This document shows, in pieces, positions 1-6,758 of a stretch of 9,421 nucleotides of DNA (its first letter is position 1; every line of letters starts with the position of its first letter). Where the stretch lies: assembly GCA_964438975.1 (NCBI GenBank), contig CAYTMU010000082.1, positions 1 to 9,421 of the forward strand, given 5' to 3'. The notes beneath the pieces were generated by a model. That model was not told the origin of the DNA. It did no database searches and saw only the letters and a list, made by a program, of their open reading frames with translations. This DNA is from Chryseosolibacter sp964438975 (GTDB lineage: Bacteria > Bacteroidota > Bacteroidia > Cytophagales > Cyclobacteriaceae). The position numbers were made by a program, and so were the translations under genes.

Positions 1-161
1 GTGATCCCGCTGGGAACGGAACCTTTATTTTAAGTCGGTCAAAATCAATCTCTTGTAACTCGCAAATCCGATTGGTAACCGAATTGGTAGTAATCAAAAT
101 TGATTCAATTTGCAGTCGATTAAAGAACTAAAAAAGGTAGGAAAATGGGGAAAAGGAGTCA

Positions 162-236
162 ATGAAATTCAATCAAACTAGTTCATTCAAAATGCCTGTC
201 ATTCATAATGAAACAGGCCGTTTTAGGACCCCTTAG
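162..236 (+). CDS. Possible 24-codon small ORF, or 5' end of a decayed gene
   Basis: An ATG at 162 is preceded by AAGGAG (153-158) with a 3-nt gap, a better Shine-Dalgarno sequence than most genes in this window have. The frame runs 24 codons to TAG (234-236) and begins MKFNQTSSFK. The product matches nothing I recognise and has no signal peptide or membrane segment. Adding one base in the C run at 229-232 would join it to the next open stretch, which reads LAEEVVACLN and onward to a TGA at 317-319. It may therefore be the start of a frameshifted gene of about 50 codons. The inverted repeat at 194-218 lies inside it. A real small gene, a remnant and chance are all possible. Confidence 0.15.
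   Translation: MKFNQTSSFKMPVIHNETGRFRTP
194..224 (+). terminator. Inverted repeat followed by a short T run, weak terminator candidate
   Basis: GCCTGT (194-199) pairs with ACAGGC (213-218). Inside it CATT (200-203) pairs with AATG (207-210), leaving a 3-nt loop and a two-A bulge. The hairpin is followed by CGTTTT (219-224). Four T residues is short for an intrinsic terminator, so this is only a candidate for ending a plus-strand transcript that enters from the left. Confidence 0.25.
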
Positions 237-264
237 CTGAGGAAGTCGTCGCATGCTTGAATAC

Positions 265-297
265 GACAGTCTTCAAGCACTGTCTGAGCTCCGCTCA
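265..297. repeat. Two adjacent small hairpins
   Basis: GACAGT (265-270) pairs with ACTGTC (279-284) around an 8-nt loop. Immediately after it TGAGC (285-289) pairs with GCTCA (293-297) around a 3-nt loop. No T run follows on either strand, so there is no reason to call a terminator. No function is visible. Confidence 0.35.
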
Positions 298-420
298 TGT
301 TCTAAAAGGACTGGGACAATGAAAATCCGCTTTGGTGAGCTTTCGGCTTTTAATTCATTTAGCAGACTATCCGGACTACCCAGGATACGATGTTAACAAA
401 TGAAGTATTTAAGACTTTAA

Positions 421-537
421 GACGACATTGCGGTGTACTTGAAAATCAAAGGCATCGGAAATCCTAACATGACTTTGACGGCCTTGGCCGAGCATTTTCA
501 TAAGGCCACACCGGAAGAAAAACCAAAGGGTCTGTAA
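421..537 (+). pseudogene. Possible gene remnant, 38 codons
   Basis: After a TAA at 418-420 the plus strand stays open for 38 codons to TAA (535-537). The translation begins DDIAVYLKIKGIGNPNM and ends EEKPKGL. Its composition looks protein-like (amphipathic, K/E-rich end), but there is no start codon before the internal ATG at 469 and no matched ribosome site. Upstream in the same frame an ATG at 319 opens 25 codons that end at 394-396, so the region could be a gene broken by stops. I do not recognise the family. A chance open stretch is equally plausible. Confidence 0.2.
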
Positions 538-603
538 ATTAAATTGTAGCATCAATAGTGAACAAAATGTTTCTTCGTGCTTTCATGTTAATACCTTCTA
601 TCA

Positions 604-618
604 AGAATCGCAGATTCT
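604..618. repeat. Perfect 6-bp hairpin downstream of the Fic gene
   Basis: AGAATC (604-609) and GATTCT (613-618) form a perfect 6-bp stem around GCA. It lies about 80 bp past the stop of the minus-strand Fic gene. It lacks a T run on the minus strand, so a terminator role is doubtful. A second weak repeat, ATACA/TGTAT (679-683 and 689-693), starts only a few bases after that stop. Confidence 0.3.
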
Positions 619-698
619 AATGCTAGCTGTTAAGGGGATGAATGTTGATGCTATTCCATTATGATAAAGGGCATACTCATACACTGCATGTATTGTTT

Positions 699-2138
699 TC
701 AAAACCTTAAAATAACACCGTCTTCGATTTCAAATGCATTACAGCTCGTCAAGTACTGGCGCATTTCATCAAAATCATGCTGTGACACTGTAGAAGAGAA
801 ATCAACGGCACGACTCAACATCCTGACGTACGGTATACTGTTAAGCCGAAGACTCATAGCCCGCAACGCTCCCAGGTAATCCGTCCGGTAAACTGTCGGG
901 ATGATGACCTTGCTCAGCTTTGCCGCGTGCAACTCCGCATTCATCATAAGCCTTGCAATCCTACCATTGCCATCTTCGAATGGATGTATCTCTGAAATCA
1001 TGAACATCATGAAAAATGCTCGGCCCACCGGGTCCTTTAGGTACTCGTAAAATTTAAACGCTCTTTTTAAGGTACCTGAAACCATTCTGTGATCAACAAA
1101 CTCATAAGACCCCGCCTGGTTGTTACGATGCTTGAAAATTCCAGGACTTTTCTCAGGCCTCGAATTTAGGAGGATTGAATGTCTTTTTTGAAGAATGTCG
1201 ATCAGTTCTTCTGCGCTGGCTGGCACGGTCCTCATTTCTTTCGGATCGTTTGTAATCAGAAATGTACCCAGCACGTCATGGCTATCATTCATTTTGTTGG
1301 GTAATGGCCTTTCAGTATCTATCACTGTTTTTGCTTCCTCAACAGTAAGAATGGTGCCCTCAATATAATTACTGAAATACGCTTCAAACAAACTGAAGTT
1401 GAACCATGCATCTTTATCATTCAGCATCGCATGTTTGTGAAACGTTTCCCTGCTTAGGTCAATGGCAAGCGATTCCATCATTTTTAGTCGCTCGCTGTCA
1501 AAAGGTTCTCCTTTGGCAATCGCTTTACCGACTTCAGATGAAAGTTCTTTAGCAGGGTGGGTTGATAGCAATGCCCCGGCTATGGCATTTAGGACAGCAA
1601 ATTCTTTAGCCATATCAAGTTCTTCACCGATGCTTCTTGCCAAATCCCTGATTCTATTGATTTCCCTTTCACCGCCTCGGAGCAAACGGTCATAAAGCTC
1701 CCGTTCAACAAATTCTCGTCCCAATGACTTTGAAACCGGACCTTTGCCGGCCTGAAGATTTTCCAATAACGCCCGTTCGTACTGTGATTGAAAGATATTC
1801 AGGGAGGCCATTTTGTGGTCACTTTCGATTGGTCCCCGACCCTTGATCTCAACCATGGTGATTCCATGAATTTTGATCCTCTGATTTCGGTTATGAGTGA
1901 CAAAAAAGAATCCCTCGGCGGTCGGCCTTGGATCAAGCGCTGTCCGATGGGAAATCACTCCGCCAGGAAACAGGTGCGCGGCTATCGCCCACACATTCTC
2001 CCGAACGACCGCGGCCGGGTCGCGGTCGACCTCATCAGTATAAATTCCGGAGGACAGCTTAGCAAGCTTCCCAGCTTTTACACCTCTCGATATCGACTGC
2101 CTTTCAGCAGCTGTACCACCTCCGAAGAAGAGTGCCAT
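699..2138 (-). CDS. Fic-family AMP-transferase with N-terminal AbiEi-type winged helix
   Basis: The 479-residue cytoplasmic protein has the canonical Fic motif HPFEDGNGR at residues 385-393, with catalytic His385 and the phosphate-binding GNGR loop complete, so it should be able to transfer AMP (or another nucleotide moiety) to hydroxyl groups of target proteins. An upstream SNYIEG (256-261) matches the class II Fic inhibitory motif [S/T]xxxE[G/N]; Glu260 is the expected obstructing residue. Residues 1 to about 105 resemble the AbiEi antitoxin/regulator winged helix (GVKAGKLAKLSSGIYTDE, then FPGGVISHRTALDP). Residues 140-240 look helical and unassigned. There is no signal peptide or membrane segment. 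The start at 2138 is the only one that keeps the whole winged helix; its ribosome site is weak (AGAAG about 12 nt upstream). The gene stands alone, so regulator, inhibitor and enzyme share one chain. TGTGAC repeats upstream suggest autoregulation. The family call is firm; the target is unknown. Confidence 0.95.
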   Translation of the reverse strand: MALFFGGGTAAERQSISRGVKAGKLAKLSSGIYTDEVDRDPAAVVRENVWAIAAHLFPGGVISHRTALDPRPTAEGFFFVTHNRNQRIKIHGITMVEIKGRGPIESDHKMASLNIFQSQYERALLENLQAGKGPVSKSLGREFVERELYDRLLRGGEREINRIRDLARSIGEELDMAKEFAVLNAIAGALLSTHPAKELSSEVGKAIAKGEPFDSERLKMMESLAIDLSRETFHKHAMLNDKDAWFNFSLFEAYFSNYIEGTILTVEEAKTVIDTERPLPNKMNDSHDVLGTFLITNDPKEMRTVPASAEELIDILQKRHSILLNSRPEKSPGIFKHRNNQAGSYEFVDHRMVSGTLKRAFKFYEYLKDPVGRAFFMMFMISEIHPFEDGNGRIARLMMNAELHAAKLSKVIIPTVYRTDYLGALRAMSLRLNSIPYVRMLSRAVDFSSTVSQHDFDEMRQYLTSCNAFEIEDGVILRF

Positions 2139-2140
2139 AA

Positions 2141-2221
2141 GTCACAATTTTGCTTCTAAGCTGTATAAAACTAAGCAATTTGTCACATATATGGAAGTAT
2201 ACAGGCGATTTGTGTCACAAA
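2141..2221 (-). promoter_or_regulatory. Candidate operator of the Fic gene: three phased TGTGAC sites
   Basis: The plus strand carries GTCACA at 2141-2146, 2182-2187 and 2214-2219 (TGTGAC read toward the gene). The steps are 41 and 32 bp, close to four and three helical turns. The distal site is part of a perfect odd palindrome, TTTGTG-T-CACAAA (2209-2221). A possible -10 element, TATACT on the minus strand (2196-2201), lies between the two distal sites; I see no good -35 or Bacteroidota TAnnTTTG match. AbiEi-type regulators are known to repress their own promoters through upstream repeats, so autorepression by this protein's N-terminal domain is a reasonable inference. Confidence 0.4.
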
Positions 2222-2264
2222 ACTGCACTTGATACAATTTTAGAAGGTAAGCTGATAACGGTAT

Positions 2265-2394
2265 TCTCCGCATTTGTGCGGTGAATAGGATGGCTAATCT
2301 CCGCATTGCTTTGCGCTAAATCGGCCTAATTCGCGATTCGCAAATCCAAGTACCGGTGACGGGAGCTAAATCGGAGAATGTCTCCCGGCATTCT
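2265..2394. repeat. Cluster of direct and inverted repeats
   Basis: Direct repeats: TCTCCGCATT at 2265-2274 and 2298-2307, and GCTAAATCGG at 2315-2324 and 2365-2374. Inverted repeats: CCGCA/TGCGG (2268-2272, 2277-2281); TTTGCG/CGCAAA (2310-2315, 2339-2344), extended inward by AATCG/CGATT (2319-2323, 2334-2338) to an 11-bp stem with a 3-nt bulge; CGGGAG/CTCCCG (2360-2365, 2382-2387); and AGAATG/CATTCT (2375-2380, 2389-2394), which competes with the previous one. No T run follows any of them. It may be structured RNA, a protein-binding array, a dispersed repeat or a mobile-element scar. Confidence 0.6.
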
Positions 2395-2619
2395 GTGTCG
2401 CACAAACGCGCGGCGTTGGGTATTGTCCGACCAAAAACTCCCGAGATTCACGTCTTCTGGACTTGCCTTCTATATACCTCAGCAGTAATCATCAATGGAA
2501 TCTCCGCCAGTCCATTCTAGGCCCTGCGCAAGACAATAATTGATCCTGCCCAAAAAACATCACCGAATCATACGAGCGCCTTAATCTGTCGGGAATTAAC
2601 ATGCTGGCTGCCTCATGCA

Positions 2620-4803
2620 CTATTTCAATACCCTCATGATCCCTTGCATGACGTAAGCATGTCCTGGGAAGGTACACACATAGGAGTAATCTCCGGGGAG
2701 GGAAGGCGCCTCAAAGTAAATGGTTTCAGAAGATTCAGGCGAAAGAATGTTTGTATGGAAAAGCACTTTGTCTGAGTTGGGGATATAATTTTTTTGAGAA
2801 CCTTCCAATCCCATCTTTAAGGCATCTTCTCCCACAGTAATGGCGGTATTTGGCTTTACTATCACCAGGTTATGCAGCATGTCGTCATTATTGTTGAAGG
2901 TGATTTTCACCTTACTCCCAGCTTTTACCTCAAAAATTTCAAGATCGAATTTCAGCCCTGGCTTTGTACCCATAACAATACTGTGATCAGGACCCTTTGT
3001 CCACGTATCAGGCATAACAGTAATCCTCTTCTTCGGATTCTTCAGCTTTGCTTTAGATGTTGATACCGATTTACGGGAAGTCACCGCAGGAACGTTGGTA
3101 TTTTGGTGCCCGTAGTGAGGGTTGGGAGATGCTTTCGTTACTTTCGGAAGATGCACTTTTTCACCGGAAGGAATCTGGTTCAGGGTAAAGTAACCTATCG
3201 AGTGCAATAAATCCATACCTTCTTTAGACTTGACCCCGGTTGCATGTATTTCATGGATATATCCTTCCTTAAGGCCATCCACTACCAATCTCACTTTGAG
3301 TCCATCCTCCGCCACAAGCACGCCTTTAACAGCCAGGTCTTCCAGTTCGATCACAGGACTTCCGTAATGATGATGATACTTGTAGTTGAAACTAGACATT
3401 TTATAAGAATCCGGATTTTCGGCTATCAACTTATTGACAGGAATGGTGAATTCTAATTCGAATCCATCCGGTTGGGCTTTCACGGTCTTAATTTCAAAAG
3501 GTACTTGGCCTGTCCAAACCAATCGTTGTAAACCAAAGGGCGCCCCGCCGGTGGAGTTCCATCCCCTGCTAGTCATCCCCACAATCATCGACCCATCATT
3601 CCCCCATATCATCCTGAATACACCAGAGGAAAAACCCTCTCTAAAGGGAAAAGCCACTCCCTGATAGACACCGTTTACTTTTTCAACTTGCACTCTGAAA
3701 ATTTTGCTATGCCCCTGATCTCCTACAAAAAGTTGATCAGTAAAAGGCCCAAAGGTTCCTCCTGATTTATCCACAAGAATATCAGATGTGGAAATCCCCA
3801 TCAGGCCATGAGGAAGCCAAACTGCCGGGGTCTTGATCCCCGGGATATCAGCAGCGACCATTGACATTGGCAGGCCTGTATCCGGTATATCTTCGGGCTT
3901 CAACTTGACAGGTGACTCCTTCAAATGACTCCAAACCAAGCCCTCCGGATTGCCCACAAAATCGCCTGTCTCAACATGGGTAATCCGGCCAGAACCAACC
4001 CAATCCCCTTGATTTTCTCCGTAAAACACATCTCCTTGCGCATTAAATCCAAATCCCGAAGGCGATCTCATCCCCGATGCTATGGGAATCATTTCACCCT
4101 CTGGCGACACTTTCATCATCCACCCACGCCATCTTGCAAGGCTGGCTCCATGACCTATCCACGCCAAATTAAGGGTAACGAGCATGTCGCCTTCCGGAGT
4201 GAACAAAGGGCCGTAGGAATATTCGTGGTAATTTCCCGACAAGGGCCAAGAAACCACAGTTTCATAGGCATCTGCTCTTCCATCTGCATTGGTGTCGGTC
4301 AGTTTGGTAAGCTCCGACCGCTGGGAAGAATAAAAACTACCGGCGTGGTAGGCCAACCCCAGTGGCTCATGTAACCCATACGCAAATTTTTTGAAACGAG
4401 GGATTCCAGACCCTTCCATGTACGGATTTTCTATTAGCCACACGTCACCTCTTCGCGTTGAGACTCCTAGGCTTCCGTCAGCAGAAACAGCCATGCCACC
4501 AACCTCAAGTTCAATGCCGTCAGGGATGGGGATGTCTATTATAGCATAGTAGTCCTGTTCTTTCGCGGAGGAAGCCTCCGCTTTAGTCGCATTTTGAGCA
4601 TATAAGGAAACCGATTTCAAAAAAAGAAAAGTACATATCAGGAATCCCAAAAGTCTATTTGACCTGCATTTTTGAAGATGGAAAAAGATGTTGTCCTTCA
4701 ATATATCCTCACCTGATTTCACCGCCGCAGAAGGTTCAATAAATTGTCTTAAAAGATGCATTATCATTTCAATAAATAAGGCTGTACTTAATTTGATTCC
4801 CAT
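2620..4803 (-). CDS. Secreted sorbosone/glucose-dehydrogenase-like beta-propeller fused to a type 1 copper domain
   Basis: The longest reading is 727 residues. A basic stretch (KCRSNR) and a hydrophobic run (51-68) ending LYAQ form a signal peptide, so the protein is periplasmic. Residues about 85-430 look like the beta-propeller of PQQ/sorbosone-dehydrogenase-like proteins, including a Ca-loop-like DTNADGRADAYE (170-181). Residues 435-545 are beta-rich, and 548-600 is a Lys/Ser/Pro-rich linker. Residues about 605-727 are a plastocyanin/azurin-like cupredoxin with expected copper ligands His644, Cys710, His715 and Met719 (YVCTFPGHAYVMQG). There is no CxxCH haem motif. The inferred role is sugar oxidation with electrons passed to copper. 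The start is uncertain: the ATG at 4803 overlaps the upstream gene by 35 bp with AGGAG touching it; ATGs at 4767 and 4761 follow its stop; a TTG at 4701 has AGGTGAGG 5 nt upstream and gives a shorter signal peptide. Confidence 0.88.
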   Translation of the reverse strand: MGIKLSTALFIEMIMHLLRQFIEPSAAVKSGEDILKDNIFFHLQKCRSNRLLGFLICTFLFLKSVSLYAQNATKAEASSAKEQDYYAIIDIPIPDGIELEVGGMAVSADGSLGVSTRRGDVWLIENPYMEGSGIPRFKKFAYGLHEPLGLAYHAGSFYSSQRSELTKLTDTNADGRADAYETVVSWPLSGNYHEYSYGPLFTPEGDMLVTLNLAWIGHGASLARWRGWMMKVSPEGEMIPIASGMRSPSGFGFNAQGDVFYGENQGDWVGSGRITHVETGDFVGNPEGLVWSHLKESPVKLKPEDIPDTGLPMSMVAADIPGIKTPAVWLPHGLMGISTSDILVDKSGGTFGPFTDQLFVGDQGHSKIFRVQVEKVNGVYQGVAFPFREGFSSGVFRMIWGNDGSMIVGMTSRGWNSTGGAPFGLQRLVWTGQVPFEIKTVKAQPDGFELEFTIPVNKLIAENPDSYKMSSFNYKYHHHYGSPVIELEDLAVKGVLVAEDGLKVRLVVDGLKEGYIHEIHATGVKSKEGMDLLHSIGYFTLNQIPSGEKVHLPKVTKASPNPHYGHQNTNVPAVTSRKSVSTSKAKLKNPKKRITVMPDTWTKGPDHSIVMGTKPGLKFDLEIFEVKAGSKVKITFNNNDDMLHNLVIVKPNTAITVGEDALKMGLEGSQKNYIPNSDKVLFHTNILSPESSETIYFEAPSLPGDYSYVCTFPGHAYVMQGIMRVLK

Positions 4804-6601
4804 CTCCTGCTGTCGAAATGGGAATTAGCAACTCCTGGCCCGATGGAGAATTTCTTAACAAAACCTTTGGGAGAATTGTGTTGTCCAATTTCACATACAG
4901 TTGACCCTGGTTAATATGATAAACCCCTTCCCCGAAATCTTCTATTTTCTTAGCAGCAATAATCCTGGCGTACACACCCTGGATTTTTTCTGGATTTCTG
5001 TAGCGAATTGTCCGGGCCAGGCTTTTTCCGTCCATCTCAGGTTCAAAGAAATCTTCTACGGTAATTTGCTCACAGTCATACTTGAAGGTGGGCCGTCTCT
5101 CCCGATCCAAAAAATATCCCCGCATGTGAAGCATATCACTGGCAAGGGAATCAGGCCAAGGGCTGTTACTATTATCAAGTCTGGCAATGGCAGGCCCACT
5201 TTCCAAATCGATTAATGCTCCATTGGGAATCATCAGTTGCGACTGCCCTCTTAGCCTCCACATGGGTGAGGTGTCCAGAAATCCGCCCCGCCAGACGCTT
5301 AAAAGAGCGCCCTGTTGAAGATCATAGGCAAAGCTTAAACCAGATGGTTCTCCTATCGCCACAGTGTGCGTCTTTATTTTGTCCCCATGGCGGAAAAACC
5401 CTCTTAAAATCATAGGTTCATTAGAGGGTTCTAAATAAAACGGCTTTTGGATGACGTGCTCTACGTACGAATTGGCATCATGCAAAGGGATTTTTTTGAT
5501 CCCAGGCCCTTCCACGAAAAAACCAAGTTGTGGTCTTCTTCCTGGATAATTGCTTTTGTAAAACATCAATTTGAACGGAACAACGCCTTGCTCTAAAAGT
5601 AAGGTCTTGCTTCTGGGAGAATTGTTCTGATCCTCAAGTACGTTTTTACCATTTAAATAAAGGCTGGTTGCGCCAAGCGTAGTCAACGAAAAGGTATAAT
5701 CACCTGATTCCGGGATTTCCAATTTTCCGGTATACTCGTAAGCAAAATCAAGTACACCATGACCTAAGTCCCATGTTATCTTATTCAAGGGTCCTGTCTC
5801 AGTTGGGGTACTTTCCACGAATTCCTCGACTGATTGAAACTTCCCGTTGTGATAGGTATATCTCAGGTCCTTGATCTGGGGAACAGGATTCCCAAACGGT
5901 TTGTATTTAATATTTCTGATTGCCACAGGACCATCGTCACCCTGAATCACGATAGGACCCAGCGCCTTTTCATCCTCGAACATTGCTGACTTTGTCGGAC
6001 CTGTCACTTCTACATTCTCATGAATCAATATGCCATTTTGAAAGACGTGTACGAATTTTGCGTTTTTCACTTTCGCGCCTTCGGAATCAAACTTGGGAGC
6101 TTCAAAGGCAATTCTAAAATGTTGCCACAAACCCGGAGCCTTACTGACGTTCATGCTTGGAGCCTTTCCTTCAAAACTGCGGCGCGTTTCTTTATCCCAG
6201 CGCTGACTGATCCCTCCGGCGTCGCCGGAATTGGGATGGACCTTACCCCAGCTATCGCAAATTTGGATCTCATAACGCCCTTGGAAATAGATTCCGGAAT
6301 TAGAACCTTTTGACACCATAAACTCCAATTCCAATTCCATATCTCCGTGTTCAAATCCTGAAACTAAGTGCAGACTTCTTTTAGACTTCGACGGATTAAC
6401 AAGAATTCCGGTTCCACGATTCGTTGACAAAAAGTGATTGTGCTCCCAGTCAGCACTTACCCCTGCTACCATTTTCCACGTTCTTGGGATTTCTCCAAAA
6501 TCCTTCAGATCGATTGATCCCTTTACTTGCTGTGCGAACACATTCACGCATAATAAAATGATCACAGATAGAACTAATCCTATTCGTATTATATGAGACA
6601 T
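4769..6601 (-). CDS. Secreted DUF1080 (3-keto-disaccharide hydrolase-like) protein with PA14 domain
   Basis: The 610-residue protein starts with a clear signal peptide (hydrophobic 5-22, cleavage near VFA-QQ at 23/24), so it is exported; no lipobox is present. Residues about 30-237 match DUF1080, a GH16-like jelly roll annotated as 3-keto-disaccharide hydrolase, with the hallmark NSGIYFQGRYEIQICDSWG (101-119). Residues about 245-378 are a PA14-like sugar-binding domain (GDYTFSLTTLGATSLYLNGK, 300-319). Residues about 385-610 are beta-rich and I cannot name them. The catalytic residues of DUF1080 are not something I can point to with certainty. The stop TGA is 1 nt before an ATG of the next gene, so the two are probably co-transcribed and translationally coupled; the pairing suggests oxidation of a sugar followed by cleavage of the 3-keto product. 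A small hairpin sits 15 nt upstream of its start. Confidence 0.9.
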   Translation of the reverse strand: MSHIIRIGLVLSVIILLCVNVFAQQVKGSIDLKDFGEIPRTWKMVAGVSADWEHNHFLSTNRGTGILVNPSKSKRSLHLVSGFEHGDMELELEFMVSKGSNSGIYFQGRYEIQICDSWGKVHPNSGDAGGISQRWDKETRRSFEGKAPSMNVSKAPGLWQHFRIAFEAPKFDSEGAKVKNAKFVHVFQNGILIHENVEVTGPTKSAMFEDEKALGPIVIQGDDGPVAIRNIKYKPFGNPVPQIKDLRYTYHNGKFQSVEEFVESTPTETGPLNKITWDLGHGVLDFAYEYTGKLEIPESGDYTFSLTTLGATSLYLNGKNVLEDQNNSPRSKTLLLEQGVVPFKLMFYKSNYPGRRPQLGFFVEGPGIKKIPLHDANSYVEHVIQKPFYLEPSNEPMILRGFFRHGDKIKTHTVAIGEPSGLSFAYDLQQGALLSVWRGGFLDTSPMWRLRGQSQLMIPNGALIDLESGPAIARLDNSNSPWPDSLASDMLHMRGYFLDRERRPTFKYDCEQITVEDFFEPEMDGKSLARTIRYRNPEKIQGVYARIIAAKKIEDFGEGVYHINQGQLYVKLDNTILPKVLLRNSPSGQELLIPISTAGDGNQIKYSLIY

Positions 6602-6758
6602 CGTTTAGATTTTTAAGGGTAAGTGTTACCCACGCACCATATCATCGTGCGGTAGCCAATTCATATTTTACGAATTGTGAAGACCTGCTTTAAGAACTTT
6701 CTCAAAGGCCATCCCGATCATTTTTTCAAGCCCGCCGGATTCAAGCCAGCAACGATCG
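6602..6758 (-). promoter_or_regulatory. Leader of the DUF1080 gene, with hairpins
   Basis: This 157-bp spacer is the only sizeable gap between the LamG genes and the DUF1080 gene, so it is the likely place for a separate promoter, terminator or processing site. GGGTAA (6617-6622) and TTACCC (6626-6631) form a perfect 6-bp stem with a 3-nt loop, ending 15 nt before the ATG. CGCAC/GTGCG (6633-6637, 6647-6651) and AATTC/GAATT (6658-6662, 6672-6676 region) are weaker. A 17-codon minus-strand frame (6721-6668, beginning MIGMAFEKV) could be a leader peptide, but it has no strong ribosome site. I found no TAnnTTTG promoter match. Confidence 0.3.

Larger units (their letters stand above)
1..698. other. 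Non-coding left flank with short open fragments
   Basis: No convincing full gene is visible here. On the plus strand the first ten codons (1-30) followed by TAA (31-33) could be the C-terminal tail (ending GTEPLF) of a gene entering from outside the window, but ten codons prove nothing. Further right are short open stretches at 162-236, 227-316, 319-396 and 421-537, separated by stops, and several small inverted repeats (194-218, 265-284, 285-297, 604-618, 679-693). The stretch could be a decayed gene or ordinary intergenic DNA. Nothing in it looks like a tRNA, an insertion-sequence end or a CRISPR array. Confidence 0.5.
2139..2619. other. Non-coding spacer between the propeller gene and the Fic gene
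   Basis: This 481-bp stretch lies downstream of the propeller-cupredoxin gene and upstream of the Fic gene. Its left end (2141-2221) holds the candidate operator, its centre (2265-2394) a dense set of direct and inverted repeats, and its right part (2395-2619) nothing I recognise. A minus-strand frame through 2492-2677 stays open but overlaps the real gene end and reads like chance. No intrinsic terminator with a clear T run was found after the propeller gene's stop. Confidence 0.6.

Noticed and set aside
1788..2159. 123-codon plus-strand frame
   Set aside because: It is fully antisense to the winged-helix part of the Fic gene, whose minus-strand reading has clear family motifs.
2268..2420. 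Integron attC-like or insertion-sequence end
   Set aside because: A GTTGGGT core-like string is present near 2414, but no matching RYYYAAC partner at a suitable distance was seen, and no transposase or target duplication is visible.
2492..2677. 61-codon minus-strand frame with ATG at 2677
   Set aside because: It overlaps the end of the propeller-cupredoxin gene in another frame, has no recognisable motif, and its start lies within the copper-site codons.
3925..4374. 149-codon plus-strand frame
   Set aside because: It is antisense to the propeller domain, has low-complexity basic composition, and no motif or ribosome site.
2620..4803. Cytochrome c fusion in the propeller protein
   Set aside because: No CxxCH motif is present; the C-terminal domain has type 1 copper ligands instead.
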